Assembly: GCA_016286835.1 (NCBI GenBank)
Contig: JAEEUD010000119.1
Coordinates: forward strand, 1 to 6,164
Direction of reading: 5' to 3'
Origin: Pyramidobacter sp.
GTDB lineage: Bacteria; Synergistota; Synergistia; Synergistales; Dethiosulfovibrionaceae
Length of the DNA stretch: 6,164 bases
In this document: piece after piece, positions 1-6,164 of the stretch
Numbering within the stretch: the stretch's first letter is position 1
How the letters are laid out: the number at the start of each line of letters is the position of its first letter
Translations under genes and position numbers: made by a program
The notes under the pieces: model-generated
What the model saw: only the letters and a program-made list of their open reading frames with translations
Told to the model about the DNA's origin: nothing
The model's database searches: none

Positions 1-2583
1 AAAAAAATTTTGCTCATTGACGGACACGGGATCGCGTTCCGCGCGTTCTTCGCCGTTCCTATGCTGAATGCGCCCGACGGCACGCCGACCAACGTGCTGG
101 TGGGATTCTTCAACATGTTTGCCCGCGCCCGGCACATCTGGAAGCCCGACGAGGTCTTCTGTGCGTTCGACATGAAAGGCCCCACGTTCCGCCACCAGCT
201 TTATCCCGATTACAAGAGCACTCGCAAGCCGACGCCCGATGAGTTCAAAGTGCAGATCCCGCTGCTGCACGAAATGCTGCCGCTGCTCGGCGTGCGGCTG
301 ATGGAACGCGAAACGGTGGAGGCCGACGACCTGATCGGCTCGGCGGCGTGTCAGTTCACCTCACGCGGTGACGAGGCACTGATCCTCACCTCCGACAAGG
401 ACATCATGCAGGTGCTCCGCCCGGGCGTGAAGATTCTTCGTCCCGGCAAGGGCGTTTCTTCGTTTGACGAGTACGATGAGACAGTGTTCAGTGAAAAATA
501 CGGCTTTCCTCCCTCGGGCATGGTCGATTACCTGGCGCTGATGGGCGACGCGGTGGACAATATAAAAGGTATCCCAGGCGTCGGCGAGAAAACGGCTGCC
601 TCGCTGCTGCGCGATTACGGCTCGATCGAGAACATCATCGCCCACACCGACGAGCTCAAGCCGGCCCTGCGCAAAAAGATCAGCGAGCACGGGCAGACGG
701 CTCTTGATAACCGAGTCCTCACACGGCTGAAATGCGACGAGGATCTGAACGAGTTCACTGCGTCGGCTCCGGCCGTCGATCTGGAGGCGTTCGCGCGCAA
801 ATGTGCTTCCCTCGGCATGAAAAAAGTCGCCGAGACGTTCGGCGCCTCTCTGCCCTCCCGACGGGACGACGTTCAGCCACTTTCGCTCGACGAAGAACCC
901 GCGCCGAACGATTCTTTGAACGAACCGATTCCCGTGATCCCTCCCGCCGGTGCCATATCACTCGATGCCATCCTGCTGGCGCCGCGCCTTGCGCTCGATC
1001 TTGACGAGACGAAATTCGTGCGCAGTTTTTCGCCCGATCCGACTCTCTCTGCCGCGCTCGGCGTTGTTCTCGCCGCTCCCGACGGCAGCTGGTGGCGGGG
1101 CACGTTTGCCGATCTCACCCCGCGTCTGCCTGAGCTTGCAGGACACACGCTCGTCACGCTCGACGCAAAGTCCGTCTGGTATCTCACAGAACTGCCCGCC
1201 GCGTGCTCCGTCTTCGACATCAAATCAGCGTATTATCTGCTTCACCCCGACCTGGAGACCTACGACGCCGCCAAAGAGCTCGGCCTTTCCTTCTCACCGG
1301 AGCGCGCGCTGCGGCTGCTGTCGCTTGGTAAAGTTCTGGAACGCCAGATCGACGCGCAGAAGATGCGGCCCGTGCTGACCGAGATCGACACGCCGCTGAT
1401 CCCCGTGCTCGTGTCGATGGAGCGCCGCGGCATCCGCCTCGACCGCGGGAAGATGACCTCGCTGTCAGACGAGCTTGACGCGCGCATCGCGGAGCTGACC
1501 GAATCCATCCGGACCGCCGTGGGTTCGGAGGTCAACCTCAACTCCCCCAAGCAGGTCGGCGAGATGCTGTTCGAGAAACTCGGCCTGCCTGTCATCAAGA
1601 AGACCAAGACCGGCTACTCCACCGACGTGTCCGTGCTCGAACAATTGCGCGACATCTGCGGCGAGCGCTGCCTCGTACCCGCGCAGCTGCTTGAATACCG
1701 CGAACTCAGCAAGATGTCATCCGGCTTCGTTCAGCCGCTGCTGGCCGCCGCCGGAGCCGACGGGCTGATCCACAGCACATTCGAGGCCCTCGTCACCGGT
1801 ACGGGACGACTGAGCAGCAGGGACCCAAACATGCAGAACCTGCCCGCTTACAGCGGCTGGGGCGCGCGTATCCGCGACTGTCTCATCCCCGCAGAAGAAG
1901 GGAACTGTTTCGTCGCCGCCGACTACTCGCAGATCGAACTGCGCGTACTCGCCCACCTCTCGGGAGATCCTCAGCTGATCTCCATCTTCAACTCTGACAG
2001 AGACATCCACACCGAGACGGCTTCGCTCATCTTCGGTCTGCCGCCGGAAGCCGTTACCAAAGAACTGCGCCGCAGCGCCAAGACTGTCAGCTTTGGACTG
2101 ATCTACGGCATGAATGTCTTTGGTCTCGCCGCGCGCCTTGGGACCGACCGCAACAGCGCAAACCGCATCATTGAGGCATATTTTGCTGCGCTGCCCGGCG
2201 TGCGCGATTACATCACTACCAGCCAGGCCAAGTCTCTGGCCGACGGCTATACGACGACGCTTTTCGGCCGCCGTCGTCCCATGGACGAAGTGAGCACCGG
2301 CAACGGCAAACGGGATCATCAAAAACGCGTCGCCATCAACTCCCCTATCCAGGGGACGGCCGCCGACATCACCAAGATCGCCATGAACAGGGCGTTCGAA
2401 CATTTTGCCGGCACCGGCACGCACATGGTGCTCCAGGTCCATGACTCGATCGTCTGCGAATGTCCTGCCGATCAGGCCGAAAAGTGCGCCCGCGAACTGG
2501 CCGAAGTGATGGAAAACGCCGTGAAGCTCTCCGTTCCCTTGAAAACCGAGCAGACCACCGGCAAAACCCTTGCGTCAGTCTAG
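1..2583 (+). CDS. polA: DNA polymerase I, 5' end just outside the window
   Basis: Family A polymerase for Okazaki-fragment maturation and excision repair: it removes RNA primers or damaged 5' ends and fills gaps. The frame is open from base 1 and reads KKILLIDGHG, the usual PolA N terminus, so the initiator probably lies immediately upstream; the TTG at base 10 is an internal Leu. Numbering from that Leu as residue 1: the 5' nuclease domain (about 1-290) has LIDG, EADD (104-107), TSDKD (D129, D131), GDAVDN (D180, D183) and the helix-hairpin-helix KGIPGVGEKTA. The middle domain (about 325-455) matches the 3'-5' exonuclease fold but lacks its metal ligands. The polymerase domain has TGRLSS (R600), motif A DYSQIELR (D638), motif B with R687, K691, F695 and Y699, and motif C VHDS (H811, D812). 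Phe at 695 is the family's usual ddNTP-discriminating residue. Its length of about 860 residues is slightly short because the exonuclease domain is reduced. Confidence 0.97.
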   Translation, partial: KKILLIDGHGIAFRAFFAVPMLNAPDGTPTNVLVGFFNMFARARHIWKPDEVFCAFDMKGPTFRHQLYPDYKSTRKPTPDEFKVQIPLLHEMLPLLGVRLMERETVEADDLIGSAACQFTSRGDEALILTSDKDIMQVLRPGVKILRPGKGVSSFDEYDETVFSEKYGFPPSGMVDYLALMGDAVDNIKGIPGVGEKTAASLLRDYGSIENIIAHTDELKPALRKKISEHGQTALDNRVLTRLKCDEDLNEFTASAPAVDLEAFARKCASLGMKKVAETFGASLPSRRDDVQPLSLDEEPAPNDSLNEPIPVIPPAGAISLDAILLAPRLALDLDETKFVRSFSPDPTLSAALGVVLAAPDGSWWRGTFADLTPRLPELAGHTLVTLDAKSVWYLTELPAACSVFDIKSAYYLLHPDLETYDAAKELGLSFSPERALRLLSLGKVLERQIDAQKMRPVLTEIDTPLIPVLVSMERRGIRLDRGKMTSLSDELDARIAELTESIRTAVGSEVNLNSPKQVGEMLFEKLGLPVIKKTKTGYSTDVSVLEQLRDICGERCLVPAQLLEYRELSKMSSGFVQPLLAAAGADGLIHSTFEALVTGTGRLSSRDPNMQNLPAYSGWGARIRDCLIPAEEGNCFVAADYSQIELRVLAHLSGDPQLISIFNSDRDIHTETASLIFGLPPEAVTKELRRSAKTVSFGLIYGMNVFGLAARLGTDRNSANRIIEAYFAALPGVRDYITTSQAKSLADGYTTTLFGRRRPMDEVSTGNGKRDHQKRVAINSPIQGTAADITKIAMNRAFEHFAGTGTHMVLQVHDSIVCECPADQAEKCARELAEVMENAVKLSVPLKTEQTTGKTLASV

Positions 2584-2601
2584 CCATTTTTCGGACTTTT
2601 G

Positions 2602-2610
2602 TGATAGAAT
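2602..2610 (+). promoter_or_regulatory. Possible extended -10 promoter for the PpiD-like gene
   Basis: TGATAGAAT at 2602-2610 gives a TGn extension followed by TAGAAT, five of six matches to the sigma70 -10 consensus. No good -35 lies 16-18 bp upstream, which overlaps the polA stop, but extended -10 promoters tolerate that. The start would fall near 2616-2618, leaving a leader of about 47 nt. The 80-bp gap after polA has no hairpin terminator, so readthrough from polA is also possible. Confidence 0.35.
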
Positions 2611-2648
2611 TCAAAGGCTGAAAAGCAAATTCGCTCACTGAACTTTTG

Positions 2649-2655
2649 AAAGGAG
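2649..2655 (+). promoter_or_regulatory. Ribosome binding site that decides the TTG start at 2664
   Basis: AAAGGAG sits 8 nt before the TTG at 2664. An in-frame TTG at 2646 is also possible, but it lies directly in front of this Shine-Dalgarno sequence and would place the site inside the coding region with no comparable site upstream. Starting at 2664 also puts a normal membrane-anchor sequence at the N terminus. Confidence 0.75.
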
Positions 2656-2663
2656 TCTCTACT

Positions 2664-3944
2664 TTGTTACCGCTTACCGCTTTACGCACCCAGATCAAAT
2701 GGATCCTCGCCGTGTTCATCGTCATTTTCACCGCCTCCGTCGGCTTTATGTACGGCACCGGCGGTTCGCGCTCGAACAACGAGCGCAGCGGCGATTTCGT
2801 CGTCGCCAAGATCAACGGCGAAGAACTGCACATCAGCGTCTTCCAGCAGCACCTGCGCAACTTCATCGAGAGGAACCGCATCCGCGACCTCTCCGACAAG
2901 CAGATGCCCCTCATCTACAAAGCCGTGCTCGACGAGATGGTCAGTAACCGCGCCGTCATCGACGAGGTGAACCGCCTGAAGATCTCCGTCCCCGCCGAAG
3001 ATGTGAACAAGCAGCTCAAGCAGATCGAGAGCCAGTACGTCACCCGCGAACAGTTCATGCAGGTGCTGCGCAGCCAGAACAGTTCGCTCGAGCAGGCCAA
3101 GGCTGAGATCGCCCGTCAGCTTTCGATCGAGAAGATGCTGGGCGACGTCGCCGGCGGCGTGGTCGTCAGCGATGACGAAGTTGCCAAGCTCTATGACATG
3201 CTCCAGGGCAACTTCACCCAGCCCGCCGGCATCGAAGCCGATTTCGCCCAGGTGAAGACGAAAGAAGCCGCCGAGAAGCTGATCGAAGCCGCCAAGACCG
3301 GCGACTGGGGCAAGGCCGTCGAGCTCGTGTCCGCCGACGTGAAGATCTCCAGCGAAGCCGGCAAGCCCGAGCGCATCGCCGAGACCGAGATGAAAGATAA
3401 GCTCGAGCCCGTTTCCAAGCTCGCCGACGGAGAATTCAGCGCCCCTATCGAAGTGAGCAGCCAGGACTACTTCGTCTTCCACCGCGTCCGCGCCGTGAGC
3501 GAGGAAGTGCGCCCGCTCTCCGAAGTGTCCGAAGGCCTGAAGAACATGCTCCTCCAGAGCAAGAAGGCCGAAGTACAGCGCGACTACGTCAAGGGATTGG
3601 CCGACAAGATGAAAGTCGAGATCGTTGCCGAAGACCTCTTCACCGTTCCCAGCGACGACGTGAAGCCCGAGACCGCCAGCGCCGACCAGAAGCCGGCAGA
3701 GGAAGTCAAGCCGGCCGAAGAGAAAAAAGCCGAAGATGTGAAGCCGGCCGAGACTCCCGCGACGACCGAGCAGAAGCCCGCCGAGGAGAAAAAAGCCGAA
3801 GATGTAAAACCCGCTGACGCTTCCGCCGCAGCTGAACAGAAACCTGCCGAGGAGAAGAAAGCCGAAGATGTGAAGCCGGCCGAAGCCCCCGCGCCCGAGC
3901 AGAAGCCCGAAGCCGAAAAGCCCGCAGCGGAACAGGCAAAGTAA
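2664..3944 (+). CDS. Membrane-anchored SurA/PpiD-like foldase with repeat tail
   Basis: 426 residues from the TTG at 2664. A short basic N terminus (R8, K12) precedes one hydrophobic helix (about 13-30) with no convincing cleavage site, so the rest should lie outside the inner membrane, as in PpiD. Residues about 44-175 (from VVAKINGEEL) form a SurA_N-type chaperone region: a start strand and then long amphipathic helices. Residues about 190-277 look like a parvulin (PPIC) domain, ending in the GEFSAPIEVSSQDYFVFHRV-type strands, but the conserved HIL opening and GGDLG loop are absent, so isomerase activity is doubtful. A helix (about 285-325) follows. Residues 330-426 are a Lys/Glu/Pro/Ala-rich, probably unfolded tail with three 22-residue repeats. 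By analogy with PpiD and SurA the likely role is chaperoning exported proteins. It follows polA by 80 bp, probably by chance. The family-level call is firm; a catalytic function is not. Confidence 0.85.
   Translation: MLPLTALRTQIKWILAVFIVIFTASVGFMYGTGGSRSNNERSGDFVVAKINGEELHISVFQQHLRNFIERNRIRDLSDKQMPLIYKAVLDEMVSNRAVIDEVNRLKISVPAEDVNKQLKQIESQYVTREQFMQVLRSQNSSLEQAKAEIARQLSIEKMLGDVAGGVVVSDDEVAKLYDMLQGNFTQPAGIEADFAQVKTKEAAEKLIEAAKTGDWGKAVELVSADVKISSEAGKPERIAETEMKDKLEPVSKLADGEFSAPIEVSSQDYFVFHRVRAVSEEVRPLSEVSEGLKNMLLQSKKAEVQRDYVKGLADKMKVEIVAEDLFTVPSDDVKPETASADQKPAEEVKPAEEKKAEDVKPAETPATTEQKPAEEKKAEDVKPADASAAAEQKPAEEKKAEDVKPAEAPAPEQKPEAEKPAAEQAK
3717..3911 (+). repeat. Three 66-bp in-frame tandem repeats in the tail
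   Basis: Units start at 3717, 3783 and 3849. Each encodes EEKKAEDVKPA followed by a more variable Ala/Pro/Thr/Ser linker and then EQKP (22, 22 and 21 residues). The EEKKAEDVKPA core is identical in all three at protein level, and its DNA differs mainly at third positions, for example GTG/GTA/GTG for Val. A diverged earlier copy is visible just upstream (DDVKPE through DQKPA, from about 3654). The pattern points to in-frame duplication of a 66-bp unit. Confidence 0.9.
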
Positions 3945-3971
3945 TTCCTAAGACGCTCTACAAAAGAAACG

Positions 3972-4018
3972 AGCCGGCCATGAGTGACTTTTTCTGAGAG
4001 CACTCATGGCCGGCTTTA
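3972..4018 (+). terminator. Hairpin terminator after the PpiD-like gene
   Basis: Bases 3972-3986 and 4001-4015 form a perfect 15-bp GC-rich stem (AGCCGGCCATGAGTG and its complement), with a 14-nt loop, beginning 27 bp after the stop codon. The downstream T run is short (CTTTATC), so it is not a textbook terminator on this strand. Read from the other strand, the stem is followed by CGTTTCTTTT, so it may also act on leftward transcripts. Confidence 0.7.
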
Positions 4019-4037
4019 TCGTAGAAGCCGCTTAACA

Positions 4038-4089
4038 ATGAAAGAATCCCCCGAGCGAAACGTGCGTTTCGTTCGGGGGATTCTTTCAT
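4038..4089. terminator. Bidirectional terminator, 25-bp near-perfect stem
   Basis: Arms 4038-4062 and 4065-4089 pair over 25 positions with one G-T wobble (4055 with 4072), around a TG centre. The core is CCCCCGAGCGAAACG, with an A-rich outer left side (AAAGAA) and a T-rich outer right side (TTCTTT), so the hairpin has a U-rich 3' side on either strand. It lies 28 bp beyond the stop of the leftward gene ending at 4117, and also backs up the preceding hairpin for the rightward gene. Confidence 0.85.
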
Positions 4090-4116
4090 GTTCGATTCGT
4101 TTGCCGCAGCAGAGCA

Positions 4117-5283
4117 TTACTTCCCCTGCTGCAACCGCTTGGTGATCTCGTCGAACTCCTTGCGCACGCCGCTGTTGTCGAAGATCTGGATCTCCGGCAG
4201 CTGCATGGTGGCGAGCACGTCAAACAGCTGCAGGCCGCTGTGGATCACGGTGTCCATGTCGCTGATGTGCTGCACGGTCGAGTAGGTGTTGACGGCCACT
4301 TCGCGGTCGCGCTTGATGCTGCGGATACACTTTTCAACACTGGCTTTCTGCATCGAAAGCAGCTTGCTGTACTGTCCGGCGGCCTTCACGGTCAGTTCGT
4401 TGGACTCGGCGTTGGCACGCAGGATGTTCTTCTGCTCGCGCGTGAAATCCTGCCGGGTCAGACCGGCGCGGGCTTCCTTGAGCGAGGCGCTGGCACCTTC
4501 GGAGATGCTCTGGACGCGCGGCGCCCATTCCTTGTCGATCTTGTCGATGAAACCGTACTGACTGTCGAGCAGCACGTCGATCAGCGTGACGTACATCCCA
4601 TAGTACTTGCGAGCCACGGTCGTGTCAGCCTTGTTCTGCGCCATCAGCTCGGCGATCTGCTGCGTTACGCCCTTGACGTTCTCGAAGATGACGGCGTTTT
4701 TCAGCAGGCTGTCGCCGACGACGGACGAGAACAGCACCTCGGCCTGCTGATCGGTCAGCTTCATGCCCCAGCTGCGCAGTTCGGCTGCGATCTTGTCGCG
4801 AATGTCGCGCAGCTCGCGGTTCAGTCTCTTGATGTCCTTCTCCGCCTTGGCGATCTTCTTGTCGCAGTCGGCCACCGTGTCGGTGAAGGGGTTGTAGGAC
4901 TTGTCCGGAGCGCCGATACGCTTGTTCTTGTAGTGCTCGATCTCGGCGTACAGCTCGGGCAGGCGTTTTTTGATCACTTCGCTGCGATCGACCAGCTTCA
5001 TCGCATCGGCGGAGAGCAGGATCTCCTGCGCGTCGCGAAGGACCTTTTTGATCTTTTCGTTCGTCTTCTGCTTGTCGGCGCCGAGCCACGAGCTCTCCGG
5101 CAGACGGTCGCGCTTGCCGCGCAGGACGGTGGCCTCGTCGAGCATCTCGGTCAGCTTGTTCCATTTCGACATCACCGCTTCCGGCAGCGCCGCGAAGGCG
5201 CGCCCCGCGAAAAACATGTTGCCGCCCGCGCACGCGGCCGCGAGAAGAAGCGTTCCCAACAACGCGCCTTTGAACTTTTTCAT
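4117..5283 (-). CDS. Exported coiled-coil protein of unknown function
   Basis: 388 residues from an ATG with a GGAGGT site 10 nt upstream; I do not recognise the family with certainty. The N terminus MKKFKGALLGTLLLAAAC is a signal sequence. It offers two exits: a weak lipobox-like LAAAC (C18), or a signal peptidase I site after AFA at 29-31. The mature protein is almost entirely helical and highly charged. Residues about 140-170 hold a clear heptad pattern (I144, A147, I151, L154, L158, I161, I165) typical of a coiled coil. Other helical stretches include the RKYYGMYVTLIDVLLDSQ and RANAESNELTVKAA regions. I see no enzyme motif, no second membrane helix and no repeats. It appears to be transcribed alone, with its own promoter and terminators on both sides. 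The likely location is periplasm or envelope; a structural or scaffold role is only a guess. Confidence 0.85.
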   Translation of the reverse strand: MKKFKGALLGTLLLAAACAGGNMFFAGRAFAALPEAVMSKWNKLTEMLDEATVLRGKRDRLPESSWLGADKQKTNEKIKKVLRDAQEILLSADAMKLVDRSEVIKKRLPELYAEIEHYKNKRIGAPDKSYNPFTDTVADCDKKIAKAEKDIKRLNRELRDIRDKIAAELRSWGMKLTDQQAEVLFSSVVGDSLLKNAVIFENVKGVTQQIAELMAQNKADTTVARKYYGMYVTLIDVLLDSQYGFIDKIDKEWAPRVQSISEGASASLKEARAGLTRQDFTREQKNILRANAESNELTVKAAGQYSKLLSMQKASVEKCIRSIKRDREVAVNTYSTVQHISDMDTVIHSGLQLFDVLATMQLPEIQIFDNSGVRKEFDEITKRLQQGK

Positions 5284-5293
5284 TCCTGGTTGT

Positions 5294-5299
5294 ACCTCC
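5294..5299 (-). promoter_or_regulatory. Ribosome binding site of the exported coiled-coil protein
   Basis: On the minus strand GGAGGT ends 10 nt before the ATG at 5283. The spacing is slightly long but the match to the anti-Shine-Dalgarno sequence is strong, and it supports this start, which directly begins the MKKFK signal sequence. Confidence 0.8.
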
Positions 5300-5320
5300 C
5301 TGGATTGTGATCGGAGTTAT

Positions 5321-5345
5321 CGCCCGCGCGCATATCCCGCGGGCG
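5321..5345 (-). other. GC-rich hairpin at the predicted mRNA 5' end
   Basis: CGCCCGCG and CGCGGGCG (plus-strand bases 5321-5328 and 5338-5345) form a perfect 8-bp stem with a 9-nt loop. Its outer edge coincides with the transcription start expected about 6-8 nt downstream of the -10 element at 5351-5356, so the transcript would begin with a capped-off stem. Such 5' hairpins can protect mRNA from decay. It is about 20 nt from the ribosome binding site, so it does not directly hide it. Confidence 0.5.
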
Positions 5346-5350
5346 CCCTT

Positions 5351-5379
5351 TTAATACAGGATTTTCACTGTCCTGTCAA
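5351..5379 (-). promoter_or_regulatory. Sigma70-type promoter of the exported coiled-coil protein
   Basis: On the minus strand a perfect -35 TTGACA (5379-5374) is followed, after exactly 17 bp, by TATTAA (5356-5351), four of six matches to the -10 consensus. The predicted start is near 5344, giving a leader of about 60 nt to the ATG at 5283. Confidence 0.75.
5356..5376. promoter_or_regulatory. Operator-like dyad inside the promoter
   Basis: ACAGGA (5356-5361) and TCCTGT (5371-5376) are perfect inverted repeats separated by 9 bp. The dyad fills the promoter spacer: one arm touches the last base of the -10 and the other overlaps half of the -35. A dimeric regulator bound here would block RNA polymerase. 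The arms are short, so chance is possible, and no regulator gene lies in the window. Confidence 0.4.
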
Positions 5380-5412
5380 TGGTAGTTTTCTACAATGCCA
5401 TCATACCAGAAT

Positions 5413-5445
5413 AATCCCCCGCCGGAATCGCCCGGACGGGGGATT
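5413..5445 (-). terminator. Hairpin terminator of the MATE transporter gene
   Basis: AATCCCCCG (5413-5421) pairs with CGGGGGATT (5437-5445). An inner CCGG/CCGG stem (5422-5425 with 5432-5435) adds four pairs after a bulged A, closing on a 6-nt loop. It lies 9 bp beyond the transporter's stop codon. On the minus strand the tail is only ATTATTCT, whereas the plus strand has a run of five T, so it may work in both directions. It separates the transporter from the promoter of the next minus-strand gene. Confidence 0.75.
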
Positions 5446-5454
5446 TTTGCAAAG

Positions 5455-6164
5455 TCAACTCTGTGTCGAAATCATTTTCAGGTGCTTGCGCGTCAGCGCC
5501 GTGAGGACGAAGAAGATCATCGCCCAGCCGACGGCCGTCGCATGAGCGATCGCCGGAGCGCCCCATCTCGGCACGAACAGGAACGAGAGGAGCACGCGCA
5601 GCACGATCTGCGAGAGCGAGACGAGCATCACGGTCCGGAAATGCCCAAGGCCGCGGAAGAAATACTGCATGATCGCGTCGACCGAGCCGAACATCAGATA
5701 CACGCACATCGGGCGCAGATAGCTGACGCCGGCGCTGATCACGCCTGCGCCCTTGTCGGAACTGACGAACATGCTCATGATGTCCGGCGCGAACGCATAG
5801 ACGACGGCCGAAACAGTCACCATGTAGCAGACGACCATGGAGAAAGCCGTGCGCAGTCCGGCGCGGACGCGTCCGCCTTGCCCCGCGCCCAGATTTTGGG
5901 CGATAAACGTCGACAGCGCCACGCCTACGCCCTCGTAGCCCATCATTGCCAGATTCTCCACGCGCGTGGCTGTATTGTAGCCGGCCACGGTGTCCGCACC
6001 CAGGGGATTGACGCAGCCCTGTGTGAGGAATCGTCCGACATAGACGATGATCGACTGAAGCGCCGCCGCCCAGCTGTAGCTGATCGTGGCCGACAGCGCC
6101 GCGCGAGTGACACGAAAATCGGCAGGATGGATGGCCAGCAGCGGTTCATGCCGGTAGATGTAGA
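5455..6164 (-). CDS. MATE-family efflux transporter, C-terminal half
   Basis: The minus-strand frame is open from the window edge to the TGA at 5455-5457, giving 235 residues; the N-terminal half lies outside. The GTG at 5988 is internal, because the reading upstream of it continues the family pattern: YRHEPLLAIHPADFRVTRAA, then ALQSIIVYVGRFL and VNPLGADTVAGYNTATRVEN. This corresponds to MATE helices 7-12: helix 7 with the VGRFLTQGCVNPLG end, helix 8 with GVGVALSTFIAQNLGAG (the conserved QNxGAG signature), then AFSMVVCYMVTVSAVVYAFA, GVSYLRPMCVYLMFGSVDAI, VMLVSLSQIVLRVLLSFLFV and IAHATAVGWAMIFFVLTAL. MATE proteins export cationic drugs or metabolites across the inner membrane, using Na+ or H+ gradients. 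The substrate and ion cannot be told from this half. The family call is secure; any drug-resistance role is inferred. Confidence 0.93.
   Translation of the reverse strand, partial: YIYRHEPLLAIHPADFRVTRAALSATISYSWAAALQSIIVYVGRFLTQGCVNPLGADTVAGYNTATRVENLAMMGYEGVGVALSTFIAQNLGAGQGGRVRAGLRTAFSMVVCYMVTVSAVVYAFAPDIMSMFVSSDKGAGVISAGVSYLRPMCVYLMFGSVDAIMQYFFRGLGHFRTVMLVSLSQIVLRVLLSFLFVPRWGAPAIAHATAVGWAMIFFVLTALTRKHLKMISTQS

Noticed and set aside
1717..2442. Minus-strand open frame of 241 codons inside polA
   Set aside because: It is antisense to the conserved polymerase motifs A, B and C, with no independent evidence.
2682..3482. Minus-strand open frame of 266 codons opposite the PpiD-like gene
   Set aside because: Its Leu/Gly/Asp/His-rich composition is typical of antisense frames of Lys/Glu/Ala-rich genes. 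The plus-strand gene has clear family features and a ribosome binding site.
3584..4003. Minus-strand Ser/Ala/Gly/Phe-rich repeat protein opposite the tail repeats
   Set aside because: It is merely the reverse reading of the Lys/Glu/Pro/Ala repeats and would begin inside the terminator hairpin.
4088..4285. Small plus-strand open frame of 65 codons starting at the end of the bidirectional terminator
   Set aside because: Its start codon lies in the hairpin arm, there is no ribosome binding site, and most of it overlaps the real minus-strand gene in antisense.
4240..5310. Plus-strand open frame of 356 codons opposite the exported coiled-coil gene
   Set aside because: It is a shadow of the real gene: its frame is open because of GC-rich codon use on the minus strand. 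It has no supporting ribosome site, its product is low-complexity (Val/Leu/Gly/Asp/His-rich), and the minus-strand frame has a signal peptide, promoter and terminators.
5455..5988. GTG at 5988 as the start of a short 177-residue transporter
   Set aside because: The frame continues upstream to the window edge with clear MATE family sequence, so the gene is cut by the window, not truncated.

Overview
This is ordinary bacterial chromosome: GC-rich coding DNA with GC-rich third codon positions, AGGAG/GGAGGT-type ribosome binding sites and some TTG use at starts. It carries four protein-coding genes. An SurA/PpiD-like envelope chaperone and an exported coiled-coil protein fit a Gram-negative (diderm) cell. 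The overall look would suit an anaerobe such as a Synergistota member, but that is a weak guess that a polA tree could settle. I see no rRNA, tRNA, CRISPR array, insertion sequence or phage gene.

Layout. (1) 1-2583, + strand: DNA polymerase I (polA), complete except for what is probably just its initiator codon. Its 5' nuclease and polymerase domains are intact, but the proofreading exonuclease domain is degenerate. (2) 2664-3944, + strand: a membrane-anchored SurA/PpiD-type foldase-like protein with a decayed parvulin domain and a Lys/Glu/Pro/Ala-rich tail built from 66-bp tandem repeats. It follows polA after 80 bp that hold no terminator but do hold a possible extended -10 promoter. (3) 3945-4116: the space between converging genes, filled by two strong hairpins, the second a near-perfect 25-bp stem that should stop transcription from both sides. 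(4) 4117-5283, - strand: an exported, helical and coiled-coil protein of unknown function. (5) 5284-5454: the promoter region of that gene, with a near-consensus sigma70-type promoter (17-bp spacer), a 6-bp dyad fitted between the -35 and -10, a GC-rich hairpin at the predicted mRNA 5' end, and the terminator of the next gene. (6) 5455-6164, - strand: the C-terminal half of a MATE-family multidrug/Na+ efflux transporter that runs off the window.

The genes do not form an obvious pathway. DNA repair (polA), envelope protein folding, an unknown envelope protein and an efflux pump simply sit next to each other, and the - strand genes are separated by a terminator and a separate promoter. I did not find a convincing new multi-gene system. 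The items most worth a second look are the unknown exported protein with its operator-like promoter dyad, and the repeat-expanded tail of the PpiD-like protein.
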